Shown here: positions 1 through 8,572 of the stretch, one piece after another | Layout: the number at the start of each line of letters is the position of its first letter | How positions within the stretch are numbered: the first letter of the stretch is position 1 | DNA from: VYFG01 sp965248685 | GTDB taxonomy: Bacteria > Pseudomonadota > Gammaproteobacteria > Arenicellales > Poriferihabitantaceae | Reading direction: 5' to 3' | Length of the DNA: 64,000 bases | NCBI GenBank assembly: GCA_965248685.1 | Contig: CBDFKC010000003.1 | Coordinates: forward strand, 806,001 to 870,000 | Position numbers and translations under genes: made by a program | The notes under the pieces: model-generated | The model's input: only the letters and a program-made list of their open reading frames with translations | What the model was told of the DNA's origin: nothing | Database searches by the model: none

Positions 1-461
1 GAACAATCTGGGGCGTAACTGCATCGATGCAACCCGTTCATGTAGCCCCAGATTTCCTCGACAATTGGTCCGCTATGTTCGGATCGGAATGCGCCAATCA
101 AGGATAGGCGTGGCCACTCTACCAGACCGCGGGTTCGCCCTTTGCTTCTGGCGCCGATGCTCCTACTGCACCGTATCTGCGGTTAGTAAGTATGTACCTG
201 GCCTCAAAACGAATATTGATTCAGTGGAGTAGGGGCTTGAGAGATTGTTGGATGGCGGCTTGGGGGAAATCAAGCGACAAAGGTGCCGCAGAAAAATACC
301 GGTGGATTAAAAACTCTACACAGAGGGGTCTGCCATAAAACCATTCCATTGGCCAAGATCAGAATAATTTAGCCATACATCGACGAAAAGTCAAATTCGC
401 AAAATGTAAGAACAAACACCTTTCGCTCTAACAATTGTAAAATTTGGTACGTGGGAAATGG
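1..461. other. Non-coding stretch at window edge
   Basis: No convincing gene is visible. Positions 7-14 and 45-52 form an 8-bp inverted repeat (TCTGGGGC/GCCCCAGA). The loop contains a perfect 12-bp palindrome, TGCATCGATGCA, at 20-31. This could be a terminator-like hairpin for something left of the window, but no T-tract follows it. Confidence 0.3.
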
Positions 462-1510
462 CTAATGCAGCAAATTATATAAGCCATAGTAAGCAATAAA
501 AATGATATTAAATGCCAAAATATAAAGCCCGGTCATAAAGTATGCCTCGGCCCACAATCCTTTGTCGGATAGCACCAAAAAATAGCGCGCACTTGTTGGT
601 CCACGAACAACCAGAATTACAAGCACAGCGATTATCATCAAATGGCCTATCGCGTCTATCATGCCAAATTTATATATCGCCAAAATGAAAACACCATTTA
701 ATCCTAGTGCGATTAACCGGGAAAACGAGGAAACGGTGGACAGAAGAATAAAAGTGATGTTGAATTCAATGAATCCGGCGAACAACATATAAAACTCCGG
801 ATTTAGTCCCATCAAAATGGATGGATCTTTCCTAAGCAAAGGATACGTCCAGTCGGGATATCCCCACTTTTCTACCGACGCCCACAGCAGGGTAATGCCT
901 GTTGCAGCATACAGCGTGACGTAACGAAATTTGATCCAGCTTCCTGATAACAAGGACAACGTGAAATAAACTCCGATTCCCAGGAAGATTAGATAATCCA
1001 GCATATGGAACAATCCGTACTGAACGATTCCCATACCATAGAGAATAAAAATTCCAATCCCTACCACTGGGGTAGTAGGACGATACCAGGCTGCGATGGC
1101 CATGAACAAATGAAGCCACTTTACGATTGCCAAATCGGTATGCAGTTCAGGTGTCAGGTATACTGATTTATCGATCAGACCGTAGATAAACAATGCCAGA
1201 AATACAACAGATGCTGATCCCCGCATAATCCAGAATGCATTTTCCTGAGAGACGACCAGGTTTTTGAGTTTTTCAGTCAGAAAATTCTTTCGATATAAAT
1301 ACCGGTCGAACCAGAAAAAAAGTAGATAAAAACAATCGATATTATATAAAGGTAGACAAAGGCAGAATTAAAAACTTTGTCAACAGACAATGGTGGGTTG
1401 GATAAATCGTAGGGAAAAAACCACCCAACATGCGCGCTTGCAACGGCTCCGTGGAATAGTGCAACAACAAAAACCAAGACCGCAAATACTCTCCGAAAAT
1501 TTCTATTCAT
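462..1510 (-). pseudogene. Frameshifted polytopic membrane protein
   Basis: Two - strand reading frames appear to be halves of one gene. The first (1510 to 1277, 77 aa) starts with a signal-peptide-like segment ending ASA, then the start of a membrane domain, and stops at TGA. The second (open from about 1286 to 462) continues with roughly eight hydrophobic segments. The second frame is open upstream of its first ATG (1226), reading RKNFLTEKLKNLVVSQENAF before that Met, so the ATG is probably not a true start. Adding one T to the four-T run near 1282 would join them into a protein of about 349 aa. The overall shape (signal peptide, AHxxWF, many TM helices) resembles DoxX-like membrane proteins, but I do not recognise the family with certainty. 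A sequencing error would look the same. Confidence 0.55.
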
Positions 1511-2107
1511 AGCATCACTCCTTAATTTCCCCTCCTCCGTAGTATACCCAATTTATGATTATCGAGCGATAAACTGGTGACGCTATGTAACCTGCATACA
1601 ATTGTAAGTGCCGGGGTGTAGTGCATCTAGGTGACTATGTCATATATGAAATGGGTAGCGAACACCACAGTCGCACGGTCAATGGGTGCCGGGTAATTGG
1701 TATTGGCTACAATAAGCGCAAATCGAAGTAGTCACTGAATTTTCGATAGGGTTCCATTACGCCGGCGCTGGGTGACCGCGTTTCCCGGGGTGAATTTGGA
1801 TTGTCAAATTCTGGGAACACTTGGAACCCAGCATAGATCCAGGCCCACTTGGGGAGCTTCCCTGGGAAAATCAAAAAGCGGAATATCGAGTAACAAAGTC
1901 ACTAATTCCAATTCCGGGGTCGCGTTTGTGATATTGGGCATTACCATCGAACCCACCGTGGTCACGGTAACTTTGCCATTGTTCGTGAGTCCGTCGCGAA
2001 TAGTGTCATAGTCCAGCATAGACAAGAATGCGCACTTGATTCGCTTAACGACATGATAGCGTGCTGATGCTTGCTGCGTTGACCTTAAACAGCGAGATGT
2101 TATCTAA
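1511..2107. other. Stretch without a convincing gene
   Basis: About 600 bases between the frameshifted membrane gene and the epimerase. Short open frames exist on both strands over the same bases (about 1772-2025), with no recognisable domain and no clear ribosome-binding site. It may hold the remains of a gene. The 1511-1560 part must contain the promoter of the membrane protein gene. Confidence 0.3.
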
Positions 2108-3001
2108 TTACTGTTCTAAAACATCGGATAAAGCTGTATCAATACGCTCATACTTAAATTTGAAACCAGCCTTTTCGGCCTTCAATGGTAGTACCTTCTT
2201 ACCCGACAGTAAAAGCTCTTTCCCCATTTCTCCCATTAGTATCTTTATCATTATTGCGGGAATAGTGAACACAGTTGGACGTCTTAAAGAAGTGCCTAAA
2301 TCCTTAGTAAAAACCGCATTCGTAACCGGATAGGGAGCTGTGCAATTAATAGGGCCTTCTAAACTCTCATTCTCGACAGCGTAAATAATAATACCAATTA
2401 AGTCCTCTATATGTATCCACGGCATCCATTGCTTTCCTGCGCCTATCTTTCCGCCTAACCCAAACCTAAATGGCGTTAACATTTTTTCTAGTGCGCCGCC
2501 GTTTTTTCCTAAAACGATTCCTGTGCGTAGTAGGCAGGTGCGAATACCTGATGATTCAGCCTGAAGAGCACATTGTTCCCATTGAGTGCATAATCTACTA
2601 GCAAAACTATCATCCCCAGGAGAAGTTTCTCCTATAATTTCATCTGTGAGTCCAATACCATAAAATCCAATTGCTGAACCACTAATAAATACTGCCGGCT
2701 TATTCTTGGAGTCGTGAAGAAACTCCACGAGTTCTTGAGTGGCTTCTAAACGGCTTTGCAATATTCTTTGTTTTTGCCGTTTTGACCATCTTTTATTAGC
2801 AATCGGCTCTCCCGTAAGGTTGATTACAACATCAAATTTCTCTTTAGCATTAAGCTGACTTAAATCACTGATGCCGGTGATATCGCGTTTGACCGATTCA
2901 GGGCGCCGAGTTTTAACTACAATATTGTGACCATTTTCTGATAGATAAGTACATAACGCAGTGCCGATAAATCCGGTACCTCCAGAAATAAGAAAGTTCA
3001 C
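2108..3001 (-). CDS. TIGR01777-type NAD(P)-dependent epimerase
   Basis: A 297-aa protein of the extended short-chain dehydrogenase family, similar in layout to YfcH/SDR39U1. The nucleotide-binding loop GGTGFIG is at residues 7-13. The NLTGEPI and SGSAIGFYG segments and a C-terminal DUF1731-like tail (LPLKAEKAGFKFKY) are typical of TIGR01777 proteins. The length matches the family. Substrate is unknown; members are cytosolic. It lies about 100 bp downstream of the PAAR gene on the same strand, so read-through is possible, but nothing suggests that it belongs to the injection-system genes. Confidence 0.85.
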   Translation of the reverse strand: MNFLISGGTGFIGTALCTYLSENGHNIVVKTRRPESVKRDITGISDLSQLNAKEKFDVVINLTGEPIANKRWSKRQKQRILQSRLEATQELVEFLHDSKNKPAVFISGSAIGFYGIGLTDEIIGETSPGDDSFASRLCTQWEQCALQAESSGIRTCLLRTGIVLGKNGGALEKMLTPFRFGLGGKIGAGKQWMPWIHIEDLIGIIIYAVENESLEGPINCTAPYPVTNAVFTKDLGTSLRRPTVFTIPAIMIKILMGEMGKELLLSGKKVLPLKAEKAGFKFKYERIDTALSDVLEQ

Positions 3002-3098
3002 AATTACAATCCTGAGGATACAAAAACAGTTAGATGAATTTGTCTAACAACTACCGGAAGTGACAAATGCGAATACACCGAATTTACCGTTGACCCCT

Positions 3099-3398
3099 CT
3101 AACCCCCAATAACCACACTAGCAGCGCCAACAACAATCGCTCCGCCATGTGAGGTCTGATCACCTATTCGGGCGGCTGGCATACTTTCGATCATAACCGT
3201 TGCTGATCCTTTAACTATAGAATCAGGAGGCCCAACACATGTCAGCATATCACCTACTCTGGCGGCGGGCAGCTTTTCTATCAGGACTGTTGGGCTTCCC
3301 GGGCCAACGATCGGTCCTCCAACATGTGGTACAGGCGGCACCCCTGGCGTAACCATGGGGCATTGATGAAAATCTGTTAGTCGAGCCGCACTGGGCAT
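3099..3398 (-). CDS. PAAR-domain spike-tip protein
   Basis: A 99-aa protein made almost wholly of a PAAR fold. It has the family's PxAARxxD and HGG features twice: LPAARVGDMLTCVGPPDSI and MPAARIGDQTSHGG, the latter ending near residue 87. PAAR proteins form the sharp metal-bound cone that caps a VgrG-type spike in contractile injection systems (Afp10 in the antifeeding prophage, PAAR in type VI secretion). The gene begins 21 bp after the VgrG-like gene ends on the same strand, so the two are surely co-transcribed. There is no C-terminal extension that could be a toxin. Confidence 0.85.
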   Translation of the reverse strand: MPSAARLTDFHQCPMVTPGVPPVPHVGGPIVGPGSPTVLIEKLPAARVGDMLTCVGPPDSIVKGSATVMIESMPAARIGDQTSHGGAIVVGAASVVIGG

Positions 3399-3419
3399 TT
3401 TTCTATCCGTTCAATAATG

Positions 3420-5216
3420 TTAGTTAATCATTACCATAGCGCCTTTGAGTGACAGCTCCCCCTCAGCTTGTACAGAAGCAGTGGCATTGCCTTTTGCGCT
3501 GTATTGGGAACGAGCCGTTTCACTAATATTTAGCGCAGTCGTTTTGATATCTCCACCCGATGAATCGACCGTTACCCCGGTAGCTCCGGAGACTTTAACA
3601 TCTTGATTCGCTTCGATATTAACGGACTTTGGACTCCTTATCGTAATACCGCCGCCGGACATCACAATTGAGTTTTTATTTTCATCGTTAATGCTGATTT
3701 GTCCATTTTCATCGTCTAGGACTACTTGATTGCCTCCCGGCGTAATAAAAGAGAGAATTTTTTTCTCATCGTCAAATAACACCCTCAGCTCACTTTTACT
3801 AACGATAGCTTTAAGACTGTTTTCTTCGTTAGGATCGAATTCCGAAAAAGGTTTTCTTGAACTACTATAGAGGCTTCCAAGTATTACTGGATGGCGCGGA
3901 TCATCATTAAGAAACCCAACGATGACTTCGTCACCAACTTCTGGTAGAAAAAATGCACCCGCTCCGCTGGTAGAATAGAAGTTAGTTAGTCGCGCCCACA
4001 GTCCGTCTCCTGACGAGTCGAACAAAGGTAAATCAACTAGTATTCGAAATTCGCTATCTGGATCGTCAAAGATCTGTTTGACCCTTGCGTTGAACAACCC
4101 ATGCACTCCAGGTAACAATCCCGAAGCGGAGGGTGCCGTTACATCGTTTTCCTGTGCAGACCAGGTTGATGAAAGCCCAAATTCTGCTATGGTAACCCAG
4201 TTTCCGTCACTGATATCATGATCTACACTGGCAACAAAATGATCACCATTAAATCGATCACCAGTGCCAGCAAGGGTAATATAGTGACCTGGTTCTGGCA
4301 CACTGTTGCCTTGAAATTGCACTTCGCCAATAATTTTTGATAGTTCACTCTTGAGCATTTGGGCCTTGGCCCAATTAGCTAGATTTTCACTATCCAGTGG
4401 CGCTGTAGTCTGAAGTTCAAAGTCCGAGAGCCCGACAACGTCGGATAGTTTTTTACTGCTTATATTACCCGGGCCTTTTATGAAATTTTTCGCATGGGCA
4501 GATCCAACCTCCTGAGCCTGATAATCCCAGGCGCTGGCTTTTACCTTTGCATATTGGGTCAGGGAATTGAGATCGGCATTTAAACTATACAAGTTGTCAC
4601 CATACTCAATTGTCAAAACTGACCCGGTATCCTCAGTTGGCGAAAAAACCGAAACCTTGCCGTTAATCGTGTTGACTAACAAGCTGTTCACTTCAGCTCG
4701 AGCTAGAATAAAGTCCCAATCGGTAGTGTAGTACTGTTGTAACAGCGGTAAGGATGGCGATGTCGTCGCAACATCAGCCTGCAAAGCACCGTAGTTTCCT
4801 ATCAAGGATTGGATTGCATTTTGGTCTGTGGTGTTTTTAAAACTGGTGTTTTTACGTCCAACAGTCATCCTGACGGCTTCGTCCTGACATTCAACTTCCA
4901 GAGCCGAACCGATTTCATTGTCTATCCGAATCGATTGTTTAGTAATCAAACCACTAAAAATGACATTGTTATCGGAATCGTAACCCGCTTCTATAGTTAT
5001 TTTATTGCCGGGTATAAAAGTATTAGACGAGCTAACAGGGAATGTCTCGCTGCTCGCACTGCCGTCAAGAATAACTAGTTCCGCTCTGCCAATATGATTA
5101 ACTGATTTTTTTACGCTTATTGAATAGATTTGAATGGTTCCAGGGATAGTAGAACCATTCACTTTAATGGTAGAAGTTACCAAACTCCCACTTTTTGTGT
5201 TACTTGTTGTAGTCAT
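3420..5216 (-). CDS. VgrG-like spike protein
   Basis: A 598-aa protein with the layout of spike proteins from contractile injection systems. Residues about 1-370 form a gp27-like hub region, and about 375-465 a gp5-type OB fold (GLWARLTNFY, GAFFLPEVGDEVIVGFL, DPRHPVILGSLY). From about 480 to the end is a repetitive beta-helical needle rich in S, N and V. The length and the lack of an enzymatic extension fit the Afp8/Pvc8 spike of extracellular contractile injection systems at least as well as a T6SS VgrG. It is followed at 21 bp by its PAAR tip. No Hcp, sheath, LysM or baseplate genes are nearby, so it is either an orphan spike or works with parts encoded elsewhere. Confidence 0.85.
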   Translation of the reverse strand: MTTTSNTKSGSLVTSTIKVNGSTIPGTIQIYSISVKKSVNHIGRAELVILDGSASSETFPVSSSNTFIPGNKITIEAGYDSDNNVIFSGLITKQSIRIDNEIGSALEVECQDEAVRMTVGRKNTSFKNTTDQNAIQSLIGNYGALQADVATTSPSLPLLQQYYTTDWDFILARAEVNSLLVNTINGKVSVFSPTEDTGSVLTIEYGDNLYSLNADLNSLTQYAKVKASAWDYQAQEVGSAHAKNFIKGPGNISSKKLSDVVGLSDFELQTTAPLDSENLANWAKAQMLKSELSKIIGEVQFQGNSVPEPGHYITLAGTGDRFNGDHFVASVDHDISDGNWVTIAEFGLSSTWSAQENDVTAPSASGLLPGVHGLFNARVKQIFDDPDSEFRILVDLPLFDSSGDGLWARLTNFYSTSGAGAFFLPEVGDEVIVGFLNDDPRHPVILGSLYSSSRKPFSEFDPNEENSLKAIVSKSELRVLFDDEKKILSFITPGGNQVVLDDENGQISINDENKNSIVMSGGGITIRSPKSVNIEANQDVKVSGATGVTVDSSGGDIKTTALNISETARSQYSAKGNATASVQAEGELSLKGAMVMIN

Positions 5217-5327
5217 TACTGTGCCTCGGAAAGAATTTGTGGAACATCAACTTACTGCCAAAAAAACCGTGATCCGTATTACAATTTGCCGAAACGAATC
5301 AAATTGCCCGGTAAAACAATTCTGGGA

Positions 5328-5657
5328 TCAACTTTTTTTAGCCCGTATTGCCGCTTCTCTCGCTGTATGGGTCCAGGTTGCCAGCTCATCCATATCGTCA
5401 AGAACAAAATCGGGTACTTCATAATAAGGCATTCCCGCACCTTTTTTGCTCGGGAATTTACTCATCCCTTCGTTTTCGAACATCTCGATATTGTTTTCGT
5501 CCACACGAAGATAAAATGTATTGGTCGAGCCAATTATTGCGCAAAAAACATCGTCCACATATATCCCAACACCGCCAAACATTTTTCGTGACCGTATTGT
5601 TCCTGATTTGGCCAGTTGCCCTAAGATGTACTCGGCAAATTCAGGACTTGTTGCCAT
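5328..5657 (-). CDS. TfoX N-terminal domain protein
   Basis: A small protein of the TfoX/Sxy N-terminal domain family. It shows the signature KMFGGVGIYVDDVFCAII, then the F-Y-L-R-V-D strand and YYEVPDFVLDD. An upstream in-frame Met gives a 124-aa version starting at 5702. I prefer the Met at 5657 (MATSPEFAEYILGQL), because family members begin just before this helix; that gives about 109 aa. Only the N-terminal domain is present, as in many stand-alone members whose role is unknown. It sits between the AAA+ ATPase and the VgrG-like gene on the same strand, an unusual place for such a protein. Confidence 0.8.
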   Translation of the reverse strand: MATSPEFAEYILGQLAKSGTIRSRKMFGGVGIYVDDVFCAIIGSTNTFYLRVDENNIEMFENEGMSKFPSKKGAGMPYYEVPDFVLDDMDELATWTHTAREAAIRAKKS

Positions 5658-5831
5658 GCTCTTCTCTTCCGATGTTGCAAACAGCGGTATACTCTTTCGC
5701 ATAGTGACATATCAATGCATCGATTTGTCTTTTTAATTTTGATCTATAAGTCATGAGATTATGACCTCAAATTAACTTTACCGTCAATCGGACAAATCAT
5801 AATAATCTCGTTCACATTATACCGTCGTCAT

Positions 5832-7217
5832 TTAAGTCGTTCGGTTTTCCTTCTTATATTCTCGACGGATTCCGGCTATCAATTCTTCATTACTAACTTC
5901 CATGCTGTCTCTGTTAATCGCCGAGATTGCGCAATGGCGTAAAATATTATTAATTGCACCTCCGGATAACTCGTAGTCTTCTGCTATCTGGACTAAATCA
6001 ACATCTTCTGCCAGCTTACAAGTGCCTGCAAAAGCTTTCCGCCATAGCAGCAATCGTTGCTCCGGTGCTGGCATACTAAAGTGAATCATACTCTGAAAAC
6101 GTCGAGCAAACGCATCGTCCATATTTGCTTTTAGATTTGATGACAGAATTACCACACCGGAAAATTCCTCAATGCGTTGTAGCAAGTAACTTACTTGCTG
6201 ATTGGCATGACGATCATTTGAACTAGTTACCGCTGTGCGTTTTCCAAATAGCGCATCTGCCTCGTCAAAAAACAATATCCAATCCTGGTGGCTTGCAGCG
6301 TTAAAAACTTTCGACAGATTTTTTTCTGTTTCTCCAATATACTTAGAAACAATCATCGACAAGTCAACCCGATATAATTCACGACCAGTGACTTTAGCTA
6401 ACAGGGTCGCTGTTAATGTTTTTCCAGTGCCAGGCGGGCCATAAAATAGAACCCGATAACCCGGTTTGACCTTGATTTCTAAGCCCCAATCCTGCATCAG
6501 AGTTTCGCCATGGATTAACCAGGTCTGGATTTCCTGAACCTGACTCATCGCTGAATACTCCAACACTAAATCCTCCCAATTGAGAGGAGTAGTAATCGGG
6601 TGTGCAGGAAAGTTCGTACTGAATTCGGGTTGGATGTTTTTGCCACTGATAAAATAATGTAACCACTGATCCGATAGTGAGAGCACGCCACTAATTCGTG
6701 GTTGTGTGTTTTCTACCGGTTCCAGAGATAGCACCTGCTCGGCCATCAAGCGATTTCGGGGATCCAGGATTTCTATCAATTGGGTTCCCCAAAGGGGATC
6801 ATTGCCGCTAATCAGAAAACTTAATGTTTGTCCGGTTGGAATAAATCCGCCGAAGGATTTACCGGTGACACCACCAAACTCGGAGAAACTTCGGTTAAGC
6901 AGTTGATTCTGACCAAAAAACACATCAAGCAAATCGGGCCTTAGGTGAGGCGCTAGAGATAAAGCTACGGCCAGCCTTTCAAAAATGCTAAGCTGCCACT
7001 CGTTTACCAGAGAGGAATAGATGCCTGGTTTATGGGTTAAATCTGGTTGGATGATATCGGTCCAATGTGACTCATGTCCTTCCTGCTTAAGATAGCTGCG
7101 GATTACTTGATCAATTACCAGCTTGAGCCAATCCAGCTCCGCATGTAAAACAGCTAAATTTTCCTCTGAAGTGGTAGTTTCAGCACTTTCTGGGAAATTT
7201 TCATTTAGTGTCACCAT
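5832..7217 (-). CDS. AAA+ ATPase of injection-system type
   Basis: A 461-aa protein whose C-terminal half is a classical AAA+ module: Walker A GPPGTGKT at residues 260-267, Walker B ILFFDEAD at 314-321, and an arginine-finger region FARRFQS. The N-terminal 230 residues (helical, then beta-rich) form the variable substrate domain. ATPases with this layout are a conserved part of extracellular contractile injection systems (Afp15/Pvc15), where they are thought to help assemble or disassemble the particle. Placement near VgrG- and PAAR-like genes on the same strand supports this. Its ATG overlaps the stop of a 38-codon frame upstream (ATGGTGA), suggesting translational coupling. Confidence 0.8.
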   Translation of the reverse strand: MVTLNENFPESAETTTSEENLAVLHAELDWLKLVIDQVIRSYLKQEGHESHWTDIIQPDLTHKPGIYSSLVNEWQLSIFERLAVALSLAPHLRPDLLDVFFGQNQLLNRSFSEFGGVTGKSFGGFIPTGQTLSFLISGNDPLWGTQLIEILDPRNRLMAEQVLSLEPVENTQPRISGVLSLSDQWLHYFISGKNIQPEFSTNFPAHPITTPLNWEDLVLEYSAMSQVQEIQTWLIHGETLMQDWGLEIKVKPGYRVLFYGPPGTGKTLTATLLAKVTGRELYRVDLSMIVSKYIGETEKNLSKVFNAASHQDWILFFDEADALFGKRTAVTSSNDRHANQQVSYLLQRIEEFSGVVILSSNLKANMDDAFARRFQSMIHFSMPAPEQRLLLWRKAFAGTCKLAEDVDLVQIAEDYELSGGAINNILRHCAISAINRDSMEVSNEELIAGIRREYKKENRTT

Positions 7218-7327
7218 GGTCTTTCAACATCGTCCAGGGAAATATCTGCCCAATCAAATAACTTGAGATAAGTGGCAATTTTCGATTTGTAATCGTAAAT
7301 TTGATCCAATAAATATGAATTCGTCAT
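7211..7327 (-). CDS. Possible 38-aa leader or gene remnant
   Basis: A short - strand frame opens at an ATG (7325-7327) and ends in TGA overlapping the start of the AAA+ ATPase. The product is 38 aa, acidic near its end (DWADISLDDVERPW). No good Shine-Dalgarno is visible before its ATG. The overlap with the ATPase start suggests either a coupled leader peptide or the surviving 3' end of a deleted upstream gene of the injection-system cluster. I cannot identify the family. Confidence 0.3.
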   Translation of the reverse strand: MTNSYLLDQIYDYKSKIATYLKLFDWADISLDDVERPW

Positions 7328-7592
7328 ATGATGCTTGCCGAAGCGGCGTCCTGCTCTCTTTGTTTAAGGATTTACTGAAAATAAAGATTCTATCCAATAT
7401 CGGACAATATAATCTTTTTTGCCTTGAAAATGTATCCCTGAAAATATTTGAGATGCCGGGAGTAACTTTTATTCTACCGTCATCTTTTTATTATTATTCG
7501 TATCTATACTGTCGTACCGCCAGATTTTGTACAATTGGTCGTACTATCTGTTAGGGATATCGTCAGCGAAGACATTATAAGGTTCTACGATT
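7328..7592. other. Divergent AT-rich intergenic region
   Basis: AT-rich gap between the - strand ATPase block and the + strand oxygenase. An open frame runs across it on the + strand but encodes no recognisable protein. It is expected to carry the promoter of the oxygenase gene; no strong -35/-10 pair could be fixed by eye. Confidence 0.3.
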
Positions 7593-8444
7593 ATGACAAA
7601 TCGAAAATCAGCAACGTCAAGAAGTGAACGCCTCAACGATTTTGTAGACCTTGATCGATATCCAATTCACGAGCTTGATGGTAGCGCTGGACAGGCGCTA
7701 ATTGCCCAAGCTCATGAAATGATGGATAGCGATACCCTTTGTTTGCTTGAAGGGTTTCTGCGTGAATCCGCGATTTCGACCTTATCCTCAGAAATTACGC
7801 AATTAGAAACCAAAGTGCATCGTGTAGATCATCTTAGTACCATTTACGGCTGGATGAATAATACCAACTTTCCTGTCGAACACCCACGTTCTCAGCTACT
7901 TCGCCGAAACTGTGGGGTGATCTCAAATGATTTACTTGATCCCCAGGGTGCATGCAGAGAATTGTACGAATTTGATGAGCTGACCGAATTCATTCGTCGT
8001 TTGTTAAGATATGACACACTCTACCGGACGGATTGCCCAACCTTGTCGATACAGGTCAACATAATGGATGAGCAGGAGACCTTTGGATGGCATTTCGATA
8101 CCAATGACGGTGTGGTTTCTTTTACCGTGCAAAATGCGAATACAGGCGGTGGCTTCGAATATGCTCCGCTGATTCGAAGCGAAGATGACGAAAATTACCC
8201 AGGGATCACAAGAGTTCTTGATGCTATTGATATGCCTCGCCGACCAGAGATGTCTCCAGGCGCCTTGTCGCTTTTCCTTGGTCGCCGATCCCTTCATCGC
8301 GTGGCGCCAGTTACCAAGACTGATAAAAGCCGACAGAGCCTGCTGTTCAGCTACGATCGTAATCCCGGCATGATCTTTCCAGAAGAAACTTGTAAAAGAC
8401 TCACTTCCAGTTCCCCCGAGCCGTATTTCGGAGCGCTTAGGTAA
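7593..8444 (+). CDS. 2-oxoglutarate/Fe(II)-dependent oxygenase
   Basis: A 283-aa cupin-fold dioxygenase. The iron facial triad is visible as H167-x-D169 (WHFDTND) and H235 (SLHRVAPV); R247 after it is a candidate for binding the 2-oxoglutarate carboxylate. The sequence style (FGWHFDTNDGVVSFTVQNANTGGGFEY and the GALSLFLGRRSLHRVAPV strand) resembles the HalD/BesD/ArpA-like group that acts on free amino acids. Having aspartate in the HxD position means it should hydroxylate rather than halogenate, because halogenases replace that acid with glycine or alanine. Substrate unknown. It is a single gene, convergent with the monooxygenase downstream. Confidence 0.75.
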   Translation: MTNRKSATSRSERLNDFVDLDRYPIHELDGSAGQALIAQAHEMMDSDTLCLLEGFLRESAISTLSSEITQLETKVHRVDHLSTIYGWMNNTNFPVEHPRSQLLRRNCGVISNDLLDPQGACRELYEFDELTEFIRRLLRYDTLYRTDCPTLSIQVNIMDEQETFGWHFDTNDGVVSFTVQNANTGGGFEYAPLIRSEDDENYPGITRVLDAIDMPRRPEMSPGALSLFLGRRSLHRVAPVTKTDKSRQSLLFSYDRNPGMIFPEETCKRLTSSSPEPYFGALR

Positions 8445-8480
8445 GATATCCAATATCAGCCTACAAATGGCTGAAGTGTT

Positions 8481-8537
8481 AGGAGTCAGGTCTTTGAATT
8501 TCGATACCATAGTTCAAAAACCCGACCCCAATGCTTG
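8481..8537. repeat. Palindromic repeat GTCAGG...CCCGACCCC, copy 1
   Basis: An imperfect inverted repeat: AGGAGTCAGGTCT...GATACC... followed by ...CCCGACCCCAATGCTTG. A second copy lies at 9851-9901 and shares the AGG-GTCAGG, GATACC and GACCCCAATGCTTG parts. Elements of this style resemble REP-type sequences, but no transposase of that kind is in the window. Sitting between two convergent genes, it may also work as a terminator. Confidence 0.6.
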
Positions 8538-8572
8538 TGCCAATATCCTTTAAAGTGTTTTGTCAGTATCTT

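Noticed and set aside
1772..2025. Overlapping open frames on both strands
   Set aside because: Neither has a start with a ribosome-binding site nor a known domain; treated as a non-coding or decayed stretch.
3099..7217. A type VI secretion system
   Set aside because: VgrG/PAAR could suggest it, but Hcp, TssB/C, ClpV and TssJLM are absent. The ATPase is of the single-AAA eCIS kind, not ClpV.
7315..7554. A 79-aa + strand open frame before the oxygenase gene
   Set aside because: AT-rich, no ribosome-binding site, no recognisable domain and poor composition (strings of Y, S and F).
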